64,000 nt of DNA, taken from NCBI GenBank assembly GCA_905221605.1, contig CAJNDS010000007.1:173968-237967 (forward strand), in the 5' to 3' direction. This stretch comes from Symbiodinium natans. Taxonomy: Eukaryota; Sar; Dinophyceae; Suessiales; Symbiodiniaceae. Positions 15,067-25,545 of this stretch are shown here, one piece after another. The notes beneath the pieces were generated by a model. The model had not been told where the DNA came from. It did not search any database and saw nothing but the letters and a program-made list of their open reading frames with translations. The translations under genes were made by a program, and so were the position numbers. Numbering within the stretch: the stretch's first letter is position 1; each line of letters begins with the position of its first letter.

Positions 15067-15465
15067 AGGTTCGGTGTTTAGGAACAATGCCCTGGACAAA
15101 CCAAAGGCACCCCAGCCCAAGACATTGCGGCCTCAGCCCCTGAAGCTCAAAACCCGAAGTCCCAACAATCCCTAGACCCCATAGACCCTCGACACCCTAA
15201 ACCCCAGAAATCGAGCGTGGTCCGGCGCGTCCCCGAGTCGAAAAATGAGTTGTAAAGAGCCTTTCATAAGGCCAAGACATATAAACATAACCTTCTTCAC
15301 ACCTGAACACTGCGCAGGCTTCGTTGCGAAGCTGCAAAAGGATTTCCCTCACCATTGGATATTAAAACCCTAAACACTCAGGTTACCCCATGCTGAAGAG
15401 CTGAGTACTGGCACTAGTAGGCTGCCTTTGGTCTCCGGACACACGGGGGCTGCCTGCCCCTAATT
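15067..15465. other. Unique sequence, no gene recognised
   Basis: About 400 bp without telomeric tracts apart from isolated CCCTAAA units. No ORF with coding character and no known element was seen. Confidence 0.5.
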
Positions 15466-15469
15466 CCCT

Positions 15470-15616
15470 CAACCCCTAAACCCTCAACCCTAAACCCCAA
15501 CCCTAAACCCTAAACCCTAAACCTTAAACCCTCAACCCTCAACCCTAAACCCTAAACCCTAAACCCTAAACCCTAAACCCTAAACCCTAAACCCTAAACC
15601 CTAAACCCTAAACCCT
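15470..15616 (-). repeat. Interstitial telomeric array (CCCTAAA)
   Basis: About 145 bp, clean over its second half. It is separated by a 70-base exon-like piece from the opposite array that follows. Confidence 0.95.
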
Positions 15617-15687
15617 CACTCGGCACTGCTGGCAGAGAGCGACGGGAGTTTGCCACCTCGAAGAGCTGAGCTCAGCGACTTCGGAGG

Positions 15688-15890
15688 GATTAGGGTTTAG
15701 GGTTTAGGGTTTAGGGTTTAGGGTTTAGGGTGGTTTAGGGTTTAGGGTTTAGGGTTTAGGATTTAGGGGTTCAGGGTTATGGGGTTTAGAGTTTTGGGGT
15801 TTAGGGTTCAGGGTTTAGGGTTGAGGGCTTAGGGTTTAGGGTTTTGGGGGTTTAGGGGTTTAGAGTTTAGGGTTTTGGGGTTTAAGTCCT
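15688..15890 (+). repeat. Interstitial telomeric array (TTTAGGG)
   Basis: Clean TTTAGGG to about 15765, then degenerate units with an added G or T. With the previous array it forms a large imperfect inverted repeat around a short spacer. Confidence 0.93.
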
Positions 15891-15975
15891 TTGTTTCTCT
15901 GCCTTCCCCGCCAGGAGAGACGTTCCGACGAGCCCGCTCAGCGGCCACCCGCCAGACTTGGGCGTGGCTTCAAGA

Positions 15976-16185
15976 GTTTAGGGTTTAGGGTTTAGGGTCA
16001 AATTCAAGGGTTCAGGGGGTTTCGGGTTTAGTGTTCAGGCGTTGGGGGGTTCGGGCTCATAGGTTCAGGGGTTCAGGGGCTCAGGGGTTTAGGGGTTTAG
16101 GGATTTAGGGATTTAGGACTGATTTAGGGGTTTAGGGGTTTAGTGGTTTAGGGGTTTAGGTGTTTAGTGGTTTAGGGGTTTAGGC
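15976..16185 (+). repeat. Degenerate telomere-like array (TTTAGGGG)
   Basis: Units of TTTAGGGG, TTCAGGGG and TTTAGTGG, many of 8 bases rather than 7. Confidence 0.85.
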
Positions 16186-16639
16186 TATTCGATTCCTGGA
16201 ACCGTAAACTGCCTAACTTCCGGATCCTTAAACCCCAGAACCCGTAAACCCCACTTGTGGTATAGGTCTTCCCGTGTTCCAAGGTTTTGGCGATATGATG
16301 CGATATGCGAACCCCACCACCAGCTTGTGCGGTTTCTTGGGCCCAAGTATAAGTCTTGGGTCCGCGATGCTAGGCCAAAACCTTAAACCCCTAAACCCTA
16401 AACCCTAAACCCTAAACCCTAAAACCTACTGCAACCAACACAGAAATATCTTTACATCATCGAACCGTTCCTTACTTGGCGGAAACGCTTCCCTTGTCTT
16501 TAAGTACAGTTTAGAAAAGGTGCTCCGTGGGTGTTAGGGCTTGGGGTATAGGATAGAGGGTAAGTTGGGGTTCGGAGGCCCTAAGAACCAACCTGGGTTT
16601 AGGGCTTAGGGTTCAGGGTTTAGGGTTTAGTGTTTAGGG

Positions 16640-17450
16640 TTTCTTCATCTCATCGTCATCGCCCGTAATCATCGCAATTTGTCAGCGCCAGAGTCATCGA
16701 AATCCTGACTTCAGCAGCAATTGTAATCATCATCATCTTTCATCATTTTAACTAATGTTTTATAAAACATCGTAATCATCATCATTTTCATCATTTTTAC
16801 TATCTTCTTCATCTTCTCATCAGCATCACTTCAGGACGTGGCATGGAACATGAAGGGCCTTGAGCAACTCCGGTCTTGCCCGCGCTTTTAAACGCCCTCT
16901 TGGCCTTATTTTAAGGCCCTGAGCGCTAAACCCTTTCGGCCGGGTTTCGGATGGGGGTTGAAAAAGCCCCCCCCCCCCACCACCACCCCCACCCCCCCAA
17001 CCAAAATCTGACAAACCCTAATCCCCTGACCCTAATCTTGACCGCCCTCAAACAAAACATAGAAATGCGAACTAAAGTCGCAAAACACAATTAGGCAATA
17101 ATCGTAAGGAATCTGAAAGAAACTGATAACACATAATCAAGGCGTCAAGTCCCGCCAGGCACTCTTCTTACCGGTGTGAGCCTAAAGGCAGCGCCGGCAG
17201 GGATTTTGGCGTGAAGATGTCGGGTCTCTATTTGTTTATCACTTCTCAGAGGTGGTACAGGTGGGAGCGGGGTGGGTTGCTTATAGGTAGCCTGTGACCT
17301 TTTCGGGTATTTACGCAAAGCCTCCTTTTCGCCACAAAATTTGGAGGGGGGAGGGTTTGGGTGGGGTTTGGGGGGGTGTGGGGGAGGGGGGGGTGCGGGG
17401 GCCAACCCCCCATGAGCCTAAACCCTAAACCCTGAACCCTTGACAACCCT
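16640..17450. other. Unique DNA with TCATCA repeats and C runs
   Basis: Contains ATCATCATC-type simple repeats at about 16655-16830, a C-rich stretch at 16968-17000 and a G-rich stretch at 17340-17400. The long open frames here are low-complexity artefacts. No gene recognised. Confidence 0.5.
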
Positions 17451-17723
17451 ATCAAGGTTAGCAGTTCGCTACACGATCGTCCCTTCTCACCTCCCCGGGT
17501 TTAGGGCTTAGGGTTTATAGGGCTTAGGGTTTAAAGTTTAAGGGCTTAGGGTTTAGGGTTTAAGGGTTTAGGGTTCAGGGTCGGTATAGGGTTTCGGGTT
17601 CCTTCCGCTAAGCCCCCCACAACCCTTCTTTTCAGGCCGCCTCGCAGAAGTCAAGCCTGGCTTTGCCGCACAACGAGAAAAGTCGTAGGCTGAGCTCTCT
17701 GTGGTGCTTTGCTGTAACCTTAG

Positions 17724-17823
17724 AGCCTTAGATCCTTAGATCCTTAGATCCTTAGATCCTTAGATCCTTAGATCCTTAGATCCTTAGATCCTTAGATCCT
17801 TAGATCCTTAGATCCTTAGATCC
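17724..17823 (+). repeat. 8-bp satellite (TTAGATCC), about 12 units
   Basis: A pure tandem array of TTAGATCC. It may derive from a telomere-like unit but is distinct, and it holds many overlapping GATC sites. Confidence 0.95.
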
Positions 17824-17972
17824 TGAGCCTTTTAGATTTGTTGCAGTAGCTTTAGATCCTTAGCCTTTTTGGGTTTTATTGGGTTTCTGAAGAAGGCAGG
17901 TAAACATTGAATTTATCGCTACCCTGCTAAGATACTGGGGCCCGGAGTAGGAAGCCCTTATTCCCTTGGTTT

Positions 17973-18050
17973 TGCTTTTTTTTTTTTTTTTGGGGGGGGG
18001 GGTTTAGGGTTTAGGGTTTAGGGTTTAAGGTTTAGGGTTTAAGGTTTAGG
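17973..18050 (+). repeat. T run, G run and short telomeric tract
   Basis: About 16 T then about 10 G, directly followed by TTTAGGG. A right-half family B piece (to about 18096, ending CTAGGCTACTCGTGGG) follows, as though the tract replaced the left half of that element. Confidence 0.7.
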
Positions 18051-18479
18051 TCCAAAAAATGGTGCCCTCTTTGTTCCTAGGCTACTCGTGGGTTTCGGTT
18101 ATATGGGCCTGGCGAGGGTTTAGGTGAGGATGTGGTATATAGGGGTTGCTGAGGATTTGAGGGCGCATGGGGTTTAGGACTAAACATTTCGGGGTTAGGG
18201 ATTTACGGTTGTTGGGGTTTAGGGTGCCAAGGTCGGTTGCCCGGTCGGTTAGGGGCCTACGCCCTAGTCCTTTGGTCTTAGGTGGCTTCGGGTTCACTGG
18301 GTACCTTACATCCTTAAACTCTCAACCCTGCCCCCCCCCCCCCCCCCCCAATATAGCTAGCCTTGTTAAGAACCTGTCAGGCCCTGGAACCCGAAAGCAC
18401 CGAGCGCTCAGTAGGGTTTAGGACCTTCAAGCCTTTGGGTTTAGATGTAGGGAGGGTTTAGGGCAGCCCGAAAGGGCAT

Positions 18480-18632
18480 ACGTCTAGGGGTTTTCGATTG
18501 AGGGTTTAGGCTTAGGAGTTTAAGGGTTTAGGGGTTTTAGGGTTTTGGGGTTTAGGTTTAGGAGCTTAAGGGTTTAGGGGTTTAGGGGTGTCGGGCGTCG
18601 GGTTGAGGGTTTTTAGGGTTTAGGGTTGAGCC
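18480..18632 (+). repeat. Degenerate telomeric tract
   Basis: TTTAGGG, TTTAAGGG and TTTTAGGG units. A C run at about 18331-18348 lies shortly before. Confidence 0.8.
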
Positions 18633-18639
18633 CCACAGG

Positions 18640-18752
18640 CTTTGGGGAGGAAGCGCAAGGTCATTCACACAACCTCCGCAGAATTTGGGGCCTTCCGGGG
18701 CTTGACCTGGGAACCCAAGAGTAGTGGGCATACCCTGGTGAACCCTTGGGGT
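18640..18752 (+). pseudogene. Exon-like shred between telomeric tracts
   Basis: A stretch of about 35 codons open on the plus strand (GRKRKVIHTTSAEFGAFRG and on) with balanced codon use, cut off on both sides by telomeric sequence. No family recognised. Confidence 0.35.
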
Positions 18753-19458
18753 TTAGGGTTTAGGGTCTGGGGTTTAGAGTTTAGGGCGAAGCCCTACACC
18801 CTCAACTACATGGCCCACCCTGGTTCGGAGTTCCTTACTCCAGTCTTGGCACATGGACACCCTAAACCCCAAACCCCAAACCCTAAACCCCATACCCTGA
18901 ACCCTAAACCCGAGATCCCCCCGTTGGCCCTTACAAAACAGACGGAGTTCCCTGCCACTCAGTTTTTCAAGACCTATGGCTTGAACCGGCTAAGGGTTTG
19001 AGAGCTTTAGGGTTTAGGCTCTAGGGCTTGGTGCTTTAGGGTTTAGGGTTTAGGGTTATTTAGGGTTTAGGGTTTAGGGGTTTAGCAGCGTTGTAGGGGT
19101 TTGGGGGTCTTAGGAGCTTGGGATTCAGGAAGTTCAGTGGAGTTCAAGGTTTGGGGGGGGCGTATACTTGCAGCCCAAACGGCAAAGCCCTAAACCCTAA
19201 CCCCTAAACCCATTCCTTTTGCGTCTGATGACGGGGGTTCGGTTTTAGGGTTTAGGGTTGATCAGGCTCAGTGCTTTGGTTATGGAAATTTGCAATGGCT
19301 TGAGCGGTGTGATACTCTCACTTGTGGGCGTATGGCGAGCCTGGTGCGTCGCGGCTGGACAGCCGGTTCGGCTCTCAAGGAGGCGCGCAGGGAGTCCTAC
19401 CTTGATTGGCGTACCCCGGCAGGCCCTGAAGGCCTTCAACATCCGCTCCACAAAAACC

Positions 19459-19545
19459 GTAAACCTTAAACCTTAAACCCTAAACCCTAAACCCTAAACC
19501 CTAAACCCTATACACCCTAGACCCTAAACCCTAAACCCTAAACCC
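19459..19545 (-). repeat. Interstitial telomeric array (CCCTAAA)
   Basis: About 85 bp, with one break at CCCTATACACCCTAGACC. Confidence 0.93.
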
Positions 19546-19574
19546 GCCCGCCGAGACCCCAGCCAAGCAGCTTC

Positions 19575-19712
19575 GAAGCAAGGTCCTTCAGATGGTTAGC
19601 ATGGCCAAGGGAGGCAAACGACTTTGCAAGCCCTGGAACGACGGTCGTGGCTGCTCTGGCCAGTGCGGCGACCTTCATGCGTGCGATGTTCGCCTCCCCA
19701 ATGGGTCTGCGT
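19575..19712 (+). pseudogene. Fragment of a CCCH-type protein
   Basis: The plus frame reads SKVLQMVSMAKGGKRLCKPW and continues NDGRGCSGQCGDLHACDVRLPNG. The C-x8-C-x3-C-x3-H arrangement is a CCCH-like finger, and I associate the motif with repetitive ORFs of dinoflagellates. It begins and ends in telomeric repeats, so only about 45 codons are left. Confidence 0.55.
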
Positions 19713-19772
19713 TGAGGGTTTGGGGTTTGGGGTCTAGGGTCTCGGGTTTAAGGTTTAGGGTTTCGGGTTTAG

Positions 19773-19870
19773 GATTAAGGGTTAAACCCGATTAAGGGTT
19801 AAACCCTAAACCCTAAACCCTAAACCCTAAACCCTAAACCCTAAACCCTAAACCCTAAACCCTAAACGTT
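19773..19870. repeat. Head-to-head telomeric junction with a 17-bp tandem duplication
   Basis: GATTAAGGGTTAAACCC is present twice in direct tandem (19773-19789, 19790-19806). It stands exactly where TTTAGGG on the left turns into CCCTAAA on the right (to about 19867). Confidence 0.85.
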
Positions 19871-19986
19871 AAGGGCTTAGGGTTTGGGGTAGATACACAG
19901 ATACACAGAGACCCGAGGCCCCACCGTCGACTCGGATGTGAGCACCACGGATGCCACGGGCCGAAGTCAGGCTCGACTGCATCGTT

Positions 19987-20160
19987 GGGGGGGGGGGGGG
20001 GGGGAGGGGGGTGGTAGGGTTTAGGGTTTAGGGTTTAGGGTTTAGGGTTTAGGGTTTAGGGTTTAGGGTTTAGGGTTTGGGGTTTGGGGTTTGGGGTTTG
20101 GGGTTTCGGGTTGGGGGGGTGTAGGGCTTGGGGTTTAGGGTTCAGGGTTTAGGGTTTGGG
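19987..20160 (+). repeat. G run and telomeric array (TTTAGGG, TTTGGGG)
   Basis: About 18 G at 19987-20004, then clean TTTAGGG from 20019 to 20080, TTTGGGG to 20105 and mixed units after. Confidence 0.93.
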
Positions 20161-20393
20161 GGCGGTTGGGGGGCACGGGGGGTGGCTAGCGGGATAGCTG
20201 TTGAGATCTCTTGGCACTTGTCAGAGTCAGGGTTTCGATGTGCAAGGTTGCTTCTTCGCTTTACACATCTTGCTGAGGGTACTAAGTCCCTGAACCCGAA
20301 GGCCTAGCCCCCAAACCCCAGCCCCTAAACCCCAAACCCGGAACACCAAACCCCAAGCCCCAAAGCTTGAAGCTCTGACCTTCCTTCTGCGAA

Positions 20394-20645
20394 CCCTAAA
20401 CCCTAAACCCTAAACCCTAAACCCTAAACCCTAAACCCTAAACCCTAAACCCTAAACCCTAAACCCTAAACCCTAAACCCTAACCTAAACCCTAAACCCT
20501 AAACCCTAAACCCTAAACCCTAAACCCTAAACCCTAAACCCTAAACCCTAAACCCTAAACCCAAACCCTAAACCCTAAACCCTAAACCCTAAACCCTAAA
20601 CCCTAAACCCTAAACCCTAAACCCTAAACCCTAACCCTAAACCCC
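20394..20645 (-). repeat. Longest clean telomeric array (CCCTAAA)
   Basis: About 250 bp with only three or four units short by one or two bases. Confidence 0.97.
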
Positions 20646-20756
20646 AAAAGAAGACTCCTTGGGGTGTTTGTGCCGGAAGCAACCAGGACTTGGAGAGTGA
20701 TGCGGGCATGGAGGACATCGCAGGGCGAGAATTTGGGGTCGGGGTGAAGCACGGGT
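20646..20756 (+). pseudogene. Exon-like shred between telomeric arrays
   Basis: The frame KTPWGVCAGSNQDLESDAGM and on is open for about 36 codons with balanced composition. Telomeric arrays border it on both sides. No family recognised. Confidence 0.35.
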
Positions 20757-20774
20757 TGTTCTCTATTCGATGCC

Positions 20775-20853
20775 CTTAAACCCTAAACCCTAAACCCTAA
20801 ACCCTAAACCCTAAACCCTAAACCCTAAACCCTAAACCCTAAACCCTAAACCT
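20775..20853 (-). repeat. Interstitial telomeric array (CCCTAAA)
   Basis: Eleven clean units. Confidence 0.95.
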
Positions 20854-20964
20854 TTTCGGGATCTTATGATAGCACCGAGCCGTGCAAATAGGGTGCTGGA
20901 CCCAAAAAGGGCCAACAAAGTTAGGGAGCACGGGTACATCTTCAACCGCAAGCCCTATACTTTA

Positions 20965-21142
20965 AGCTATACAAGGAGGGGCCCCCTTACCATACTAACT
21001 ATAAGTTAAGGGACTTACAACCTAAGTTAGGATCCTTATAACCCAATTTAGGGTCCTTATAACTCTACTTTTAACCCTAAACCCTAAACCCTAAATCCTA
21101 AACCCTAAACCCTAAACCCTAGGGGGGGCCCTCCTTGTAGCT
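20965..21142. mobile_element. MITE-like element interrupted by telomeric repeats
   Basis: AGCTATACAAGGAGGGGCCCCC at the left pairs with GGGGGGGCCCTCCTTGTAGC at the right. CCCTAAA units at about 21070-21120 lie inside, next to the right arm. So a telomeric tract sits within an inverted-repeat element. Confidence 0.65.
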
Positions 21143-21229
21143 TTGTTGTGATGCCACCCACGACGGTTGCAGCGCATTGAGGTGGGCTTCAGGAGGCACC
21201 CCCATCCCTGGAGGCTTCTTTCGTGGGTT

Positions 21230-21510
21230 GAGGGTTTCCGGGTTTAGGGTTCAGGGTTTAGGGTTTAGGGTTTAGGGTTTAGGGTCCTTACACGCCCACT
21301 AAACCCTGTACTGCAGAAGTGCTGGCAGGACCCGTGGTTTGCGTCGCAGGTAGATGTGGGCTCAGGCTCTAATCTTCTGCAGGTGGGGGGGCCCGAGGTG
21401 CCCCAACACAGGGGACAGGGATTAGGGTTTAGGGTTTAGGGCTTAGGGCTTAGGGCTTAGGGCTGAGGGCTTAGGGCTTAGGGCTTAGGGCTTAGGGTTT
21501 AGGGCTTAAG
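21230..21510 (+). repeat. Two telomeric tracts, the second with TTAGGGC units
   Basis: TTTAGGG at about 21240-21285. At 21422-21510 the unit GGGCTTA is repeated about ten times, a locally amplified variant. Confidence 0.9.
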
Positions 21511-21519
21511 CGAAAGCCC

Positions 21520-22690
21520 TGACTGCCCGAACCCGACGTTCCAACGTCCTTTCGAAGCATGAAGGCTTCTGGTTTTAGGTTCAGCCTTGGCGGTTTTGAA
21601 AGTTAGGGGTTCGGCCGTAGGGTGTTAGTGTTTAGGGTCCCTAAACCTCAAACCCTAAACCCTAAACCCTGCACCCTAAACCCTATTAAATAGATCTGGC
21701 AAGGAGAACTGGTCTCCAGACACAGTACCACGAGCCGTCTGTCCTGAGGTGGGATGATCGGGAGGGCTCAGCTACTAAACCGCAGACCCTTCAGTGCTGT
21801 GTTGTGCTGTACTGTGCTGTGTTGTGTTGTGTTGTGTTCTGATACAGACGAACTGTTTGATTCGAAGCAGACTGATGACCCATGCGACTGATGACACATG
21901 CACCTCCAAGCGGCCAAGCCGCATGTCGTGCCCGCAGTTGCTACCTGACATTGGCTAGCTCCGGGGTTTATTGAGCCTTTAGGAATTAGATACCCTAAGC
22001 CCCCGACCCGAAACCCTGAAATCTACTAAGGCCTATGTGAAGCAACTTAAGCCCACCCCTCCAGCCAAACACCAGGCACGTGTTCTCATCCTCGATTGGG
22101 ACGATACGTCGACCCCTCAGATGTTGGGCTGCCAGGCGTCTTTTGGGTACCTTACTAGGAAGCCAGAGTAGGCCCTTCTTCCCTTTTTGGGGTGGTTTAA
22201 GTTCCCTTGTAATCCGCTTTAAGCCAAAAAGGGCACCCTTTCATTCCTAGGTTACTCTTGGGTCTTGCATAGGTACTTCGGGTTTAGGGTTTAGTGTTTT
22301 GGGTACCCAGCAGGTACCATGATCTGGAGGAGTGGCCACGAAGTGTGGACAGGGTACTCGGAGCGTTGCCTGTCCCGTGCAGCCTCATCACTTTATGAAA
22401 ATCTTTGGTCTTGCGCAAGTCTCTACCCTTTGCACCTTAAAAAGGGCTTCGGGTTCCCTAAACATTAAATCCCCAAAACTTAAGCCCCAAGCCCTGAATC
22501 CTAACATTAAGACCCTATAACCTGAACGTTAAATCCCAAACCTAAACCCTGAATCCCAAATTTAAGCCGTAAACCCTAAATCCACCAACCCCTGAACCCT
22601 CATCCCACTAGCCCCTAAACCCCCAACCCTAAACCAGTTGAGGTTGGGATTTGGGATTTCGGGAATGGTGCCTCAGTTCATCCTCGGAGC
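21520..22690. other. Mostly unique DNA with one MITE
   Basis: Holds a TGTTG-type simple repeat at 21800-21840, isolated telomeric units, and the family B element at 22154-22266. From 22460 to 22640 there are very degenerate CCCTAAA-like units. No gene seen. Confidence 0.5.
22154..22266. mobile_element. MITE-like element, family B, copy 2
   Basis: Starts TAGGAAGCCAGAGTAGGCCC and ends CCTAGGTTACTCTTGGGTCT, with AAGTTCCCTTGTAATCC and AAAAAGGGCACCCTTT inside. Confidence 0.75.
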
Positions 22691-22909
22691 TTCCCCCGCT
22701 CTCCGAACCGCAGAAACCTTAGGGTTTAGGGTTTAGGGTTTAGGGTTTCGTGTTTCGTGTTTGGGGTTTAGGGCTTAGGGCTTAGGGTTTAGGGTTTAGG
22801 ATTCAGAGGTACCTCCACCCAAAGAGCCTAAAGCCCTATCAACCCACCAGATCAGCACCCTGAGCCCCCCAAGAACCCGATACCCTAGACTCCCTACACC
22901 CTCCGCTCC

Positions 22910-23310
22910 TCAAAACCCCTAAACCCCTAAACCCTAAATCCCTAAACCCTAAAGCCCTAAAGCCCTAAAGCCCTAAACCCCTAAACCCCTAAACCCCTAA
23001 ACCCCAAACCCCTAAACCCCTAAGCCCTAAAGCCCTAAAGCCCTAAGCCCTAAGCCCTAAAGCCCTAAAGCCCGAAGCCCTAAGCCCCCAAGACGCCGTG
23101 ACGCAGAGGCCCTCTCCCAAGGCAGAAGTACCAATTCAATAAACCTCGAAGCTTAAACTCTACCTACGTGCCCAGCTAGTACAGGGCCTTCCCCTAACCC
23201 TTTACCTAAACCCTAAACCCTAAACCCTAAACCCTAAACCCTAAACTCTAAACCCTAAACCCTAAACCCTAAACCCTAAACCCTAAACCCTAAACCCTAA
23301 ACCCTAAACC
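22910..23310 (-). repeat. Telomere-like arrays with CCCTAAAG and CCCCTAAA blocks
   Basis: CCCTAAAG and CCCCTAAA units to 23090, a 110-base spacer, then clean CCCTAAA at about 23200-23310. Confidence 0.9.
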
Positions 23311-23440
23311 GTGGCTGAGGGGATCAAGCCTGTATCTCAGGGGCTAAAATGCCGTTAATTTGTAGGGCTCGGGGAAACAGGTACACCCTCCTAAGCCCGA
23401 AACCCTACGGGCCTTCTTTCAACTTCAAACCTGAAATCTT

Positions 23441-23580
23441 AAACCCCCAAACCCCCAAACCCCCCAACCCCCAAACCCCCAAACCCCCAAACCCCCAAAC
23501 CCCCAAACCCCCAAACCCCCAAACCCTAAACCTTAAACCCTAAACCCCCAAACCCCAAATCTCAAACCCCCAAACCCTAC
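23441..23580 (-). repeat. 8-bp satellite (CCCCCAAA)
   Basis: About ten units of AAACCCCC at 23441-23525, passing into mixed CCCTAAA and CCCCAAA. Confidence 0.9.
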
Positions 23581-23654
23581 ACTTCAGAACCCAGGCCTCC
23601 TAGAAACCTCAAAACGCCACAACCCTCCACCCTAAGCCCGATGCCCTGACCCTT

Positions 23655-23870
23655 GGGATGTTCCCCCTTTTTTCTAACAGGTCCTTCGTTGGGAGTACAA
23701 TAGGGGGTTTAGGGTTTAAGGTTTGGGGTTTGGGGTTTAGGGTTTGGGGTTTGGGGTTTAGGGTTTAGACTTCAGGTTTGGGTTTAGGGTTGAGGGTGTA
23801 GGGTAACAGTCCTTTCATAGGGATTTAATCGGGCCCCATTAAGGACTGTTAGTACAAGGGGGAACATCAC
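23655..23870. mobile_element. MITE-like element, family C, copy 1, split by telomeric repeats
   Basis: The left part GGGATGTTCCCCC...TAACAGGTCCTTCGTTGGGAG runs to about 23706. TTTAGGG/TTTGGGG follows to about 23800, then TAACAGTCCTTTCATAGGGA...GGGGGAACATCAC. About 30 bases at the break (from TAACAG on) occur on both sides, as a diverged target duplication would. Confidence 0.7.
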
Positions 23871-23965
23871 AACCTACACCCTAAACCCCGGAGACTCCTC
23901 CCGATGGAACCTCGCAGAAGTCATGTCTCACACCGCTGTGCTACATAAACCCCGAGTAATCAGGG

Positions 23966-24055
23966 CCTTAAAAGGCCTTAAAAGGCCTTAAAAGGCCTTA
24001 AAAGGCCTTAAGGGTTTAGGGTTTAGGGTTTAGGGTTTAGGGTTTAGGGTTTAGG
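23966..24055 (+). repeat. 10-bp palindromic repeat, then a telomeric tract
   Basis: AAAAGGCCTT is repeated about four and a half times at 23966-24010 and runs straight into TTTAGGG. Confidence 0.9.
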
Positions 24056-24149
24056 ACCTTGAAACCCTACGTCCGAAATGCTCCCTGAGTCCCAGGCTCC
24101 TGCCGACCGGATTTCTTAGGGATGCACTCAAGATCTACTCGAACTACAG

Positions 24150-24300
24150 GCAGGGTTTAGGGTTTAGGGTTTGGGGTTTGGGGTTTAGGGTTGAGGGTTG
24201 AGGGTTGCGGGTTGAGGGTTAAGGGTTTGGGGCTTGTAGTTAGGGCTTAGGATTGAGGGTTTCGGGTTGGGGTTTGGGGTTTAGGGTTTGGGGTTTGGGG
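24150..24300 (+). repeat. Degenerate telomeric tract
   Basis: TTTAGGG, TTTGGGG and TTGAGGG units. Confidence 0.85.
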
Positions 24301-24713
24301 CCTCTGGTCCACTTTAGAGTCTTACTTATTTTTGTTTTGGTGCTTTGGGGGGTTTTGGTTGGAGGTAACCCGTGCTTTGAAGGGGTCCAGGTACTGTCCT
24401 GTGGAAGTCTGGTCCGCGCATATACTGGGTGTCCTTTTGGGGGAGATCAGTGAAGACAATGTGTCCATCTCTGAGTCGGCGGGGGGGCGGGGGGAGGGGG
24501 CAGGGGGTGCACGCAACAAGATTAGTATGTGGAGCCTTGAACCCTTCAGCTTAACCCCTAAAATATAGGCTTAAGGGTTTAGGGTGAACCCTAGACTGAC
24601 AAGGCATAAGAACGTGTGCCCTGAGGTGAGCCGAAAGGAGCTTAGCGTCTAGGGTCCAGGGTTTGGGCTTTAGCCTGTGGTGTTTAGGCTTTGGCTTTTT
24701 TGGTTTGAGTGTA

Positions 24714-24808
24714 GCGCCCCCCCCGTCCCCCCCCCCCCGTCCCCCCCTCCCGTCCCCCCCCCCCCGTCCCCCCCCCCCCGTCCCCCCCCCCCCTCCCCCC
24801 CCCCCGCC
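24714..24808 (-). repeat. C-rich minisatellite (CGTCCCCCCCCCC)
   Basis: Runs of 6-14 C separated by CGT or single T/G. On the minus strand it gives Gly-rich nonsense frames. Confidence 0.9.
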
Positions 24809-24882
24809 CCCCCCCGTCCACTGAGTGCATGAGAATCCCTTCGCCTCTGCTCAACACATCGCGCCCACACCAGCCAGCAGCC

Positions 24883-25135
24883 TAAACCCTAAACCCTAAA
24901 CCCTAAACCCTAAACCCTAAACCCTAAAAGCTTTAGCCCCAGACCCTGGGCTCCAGGCTTCTTGAACCCAGAACCCTAAAGCCTATAACTCCTAAACCCT
25001 AAAAGCCTAAACCCCAAAACCCTAAAAGCGCAAAAACCTAAAACCCTAAAACCCTAAAACCCTAAAACCCTAAAGCCCTAAAGCCCTAAAGCCCTAAAGC
25101 CCTAAAACCCTAAAACCCCAAACCCCTAAACCCTG
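24883..25135 (-). repeat. Telomeric array, CCCTAAA then CCCTAAAA and CCCTAAAG
   Basis: Clean CCCTAAA to 24928, then 8-base units from about 24960. Confidence 0.9.
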
Positions 25136-25545
25136 AATGCTATCTTCTCCCTCTGAGCGAGAGTTTTCAGGGCCGTGGGCGTCACGCAGATCCGGCGGCC
25201 GTCAATGCTCGGGGACCCAGCTATTCAAATCATGGTTTTTTTTGCTTGGAGGTTGTGGGTTTAGGGTTTAGAGTTTAGCGGGCCGGGTTGTTGGGGCTTT
25301 CAGTGTCGGAACTTAGTCAGTGTGTTGATGTTCAGGGCACTCTTGTTCTGCTGAAACCCTGAAACCCTAAGCCTCAAACTGCCTAGACCCTAAACCCTCA
25401 ACCCTACACCCTACACCGTACACCCTACGCTCTACACCCCCAGCCCACCCAAAATATGGTCGGATTCTTGTGAAACCGCCCTCTGCCCAACCCAAAGGTT
25501 GATTTTATGCTGTACCCGTTTTTGGTTTGCGACGGAGGGCTTACT

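Noticed and set aside
17724-17823. CRISPR array
   Set aside because: The unit is 8 bases without spacers; it is a simple satellite, and nothing else here is prokaryotic.
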